Of a stretch of 6,854 nt of DNA, positions 6,816-6,854 are shown in pieces. The translations under genes and the position numbers were made by a program. The DNA lies in assembly GCA_900553005.1 (NCBI GenBank), contig USBU01000066.1:1-6854 (forward strand), read 5' to 3'. Numbering within the stretch: the first letter of the stretch is position 1; every line of letters starts with the position of its first letter. The DNA comes from an uncultured Eubacteriales bacterium (lineage in GTDB: Bacteria > Bacillota > Clostridia > Christensenellales > Pumilibacteraceae). Under the pieces are notes generated by a model, which ran no database searches, had not been told where the DNA came from, and saw only the letters and a program-made list of their open reading frames with translations.

Positions 6816-6854
6816 CTGTCTCTTATACACATCTCCGAGCCCACGAGACGGAGC
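6816..6854 (+). other. Illumina Nextera transposase adapter remnant (not genomic)
   Basis: Bases 6816-6834 (CTGTCTCTTATACACATCT) are the 19-base Tn5 mosaic end in the orientation seen when a read runs through a short insert. Bases 6835-6849 (CCGAGCCCACGAGAC) are the remainder of the Nextera read-2 adapter. The last five bases, GGAGC, fall where the sample index begins. The match, from memory of the standard adapter, is exact over 34 bases. This is untrimmed library sequence at a contig end and not a mobile element of the organism. Confidence 0.97.

Noticed and set aside
6816..6834. End of a Tn5-like transposon
   Set aside because: The mosaic end is followed by the synthetic Nextera adapter and index bases, so it comes from library preparation.

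Overview
The window holds two genes, both on the minus strand and in the same direction, then a short leader, then a technical (non-genomic) tail. Reading in the direction of transcription (right to left): a leader of about 160 bases; a complete 373-residue membrane protein with a long acidic linker and a TPR-like C-terminal domain; a 36-base gap; and a very large surface-type protein, open for 1831 codons and running off the left edge without a stop. The short gap and absence of a terminator suggest one operon. No RNA gene, CRISPR array or transposon-encoded gene is visible, and apart from the adapter tail no gene-free stretch exceeds about 160 bases.

The organism looks like a Gram-positive-type member of the Bacillota, most plausibly an uncultured Clostridia-like bacterium. 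The reasons are strong AGGAG/GGAGGT ribosome binding sites, a nearly cysteine-free giant ectodomain with FIVAR-like helical repeats and parallel beta-helix modules, GC near one half by eye, and frequent ATA isoleucine codons. This is an inference; no phylogenetic marker is present.

The giant protein begins with an N-terminal signal anchor or signal peptide. A beta-solenoid-like domain follows (about residues 38-312), then six FIVAR-like three-helix repeats (314-731), a long parallel beta-helix (about 736-1450), a beta-rich region of unknown family (about 1451-1707) and the start of another beta-helix (from 1708). This layout suggests an extracellular adhesin, or a glycan-binding or glycan-degrading protein, but no catalytic motif was recognised and the cell-wall anchoring end is outside the window. 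A run of nine G in codons 189-192 keeps the whole frame open; gaining or losing one G truncates the protein to about 209 or 242 residues, so the tract could act as an on/off switch.

The upstream protein appears to have the opposite topology: its N-terminus outside, one membrane helix, and its acidic linker and TPR-like domain in the cytoplasm. It may be an accessory factor for the giant protein, but nothing in the sequence proves that.

The last 39 bases (6816-6854) match the Illumina Nextera read-2 transposase adapter plus the first bases of an index. The real genomic sequence therefore ends at 6815, and the promoter of the operon may be missing.
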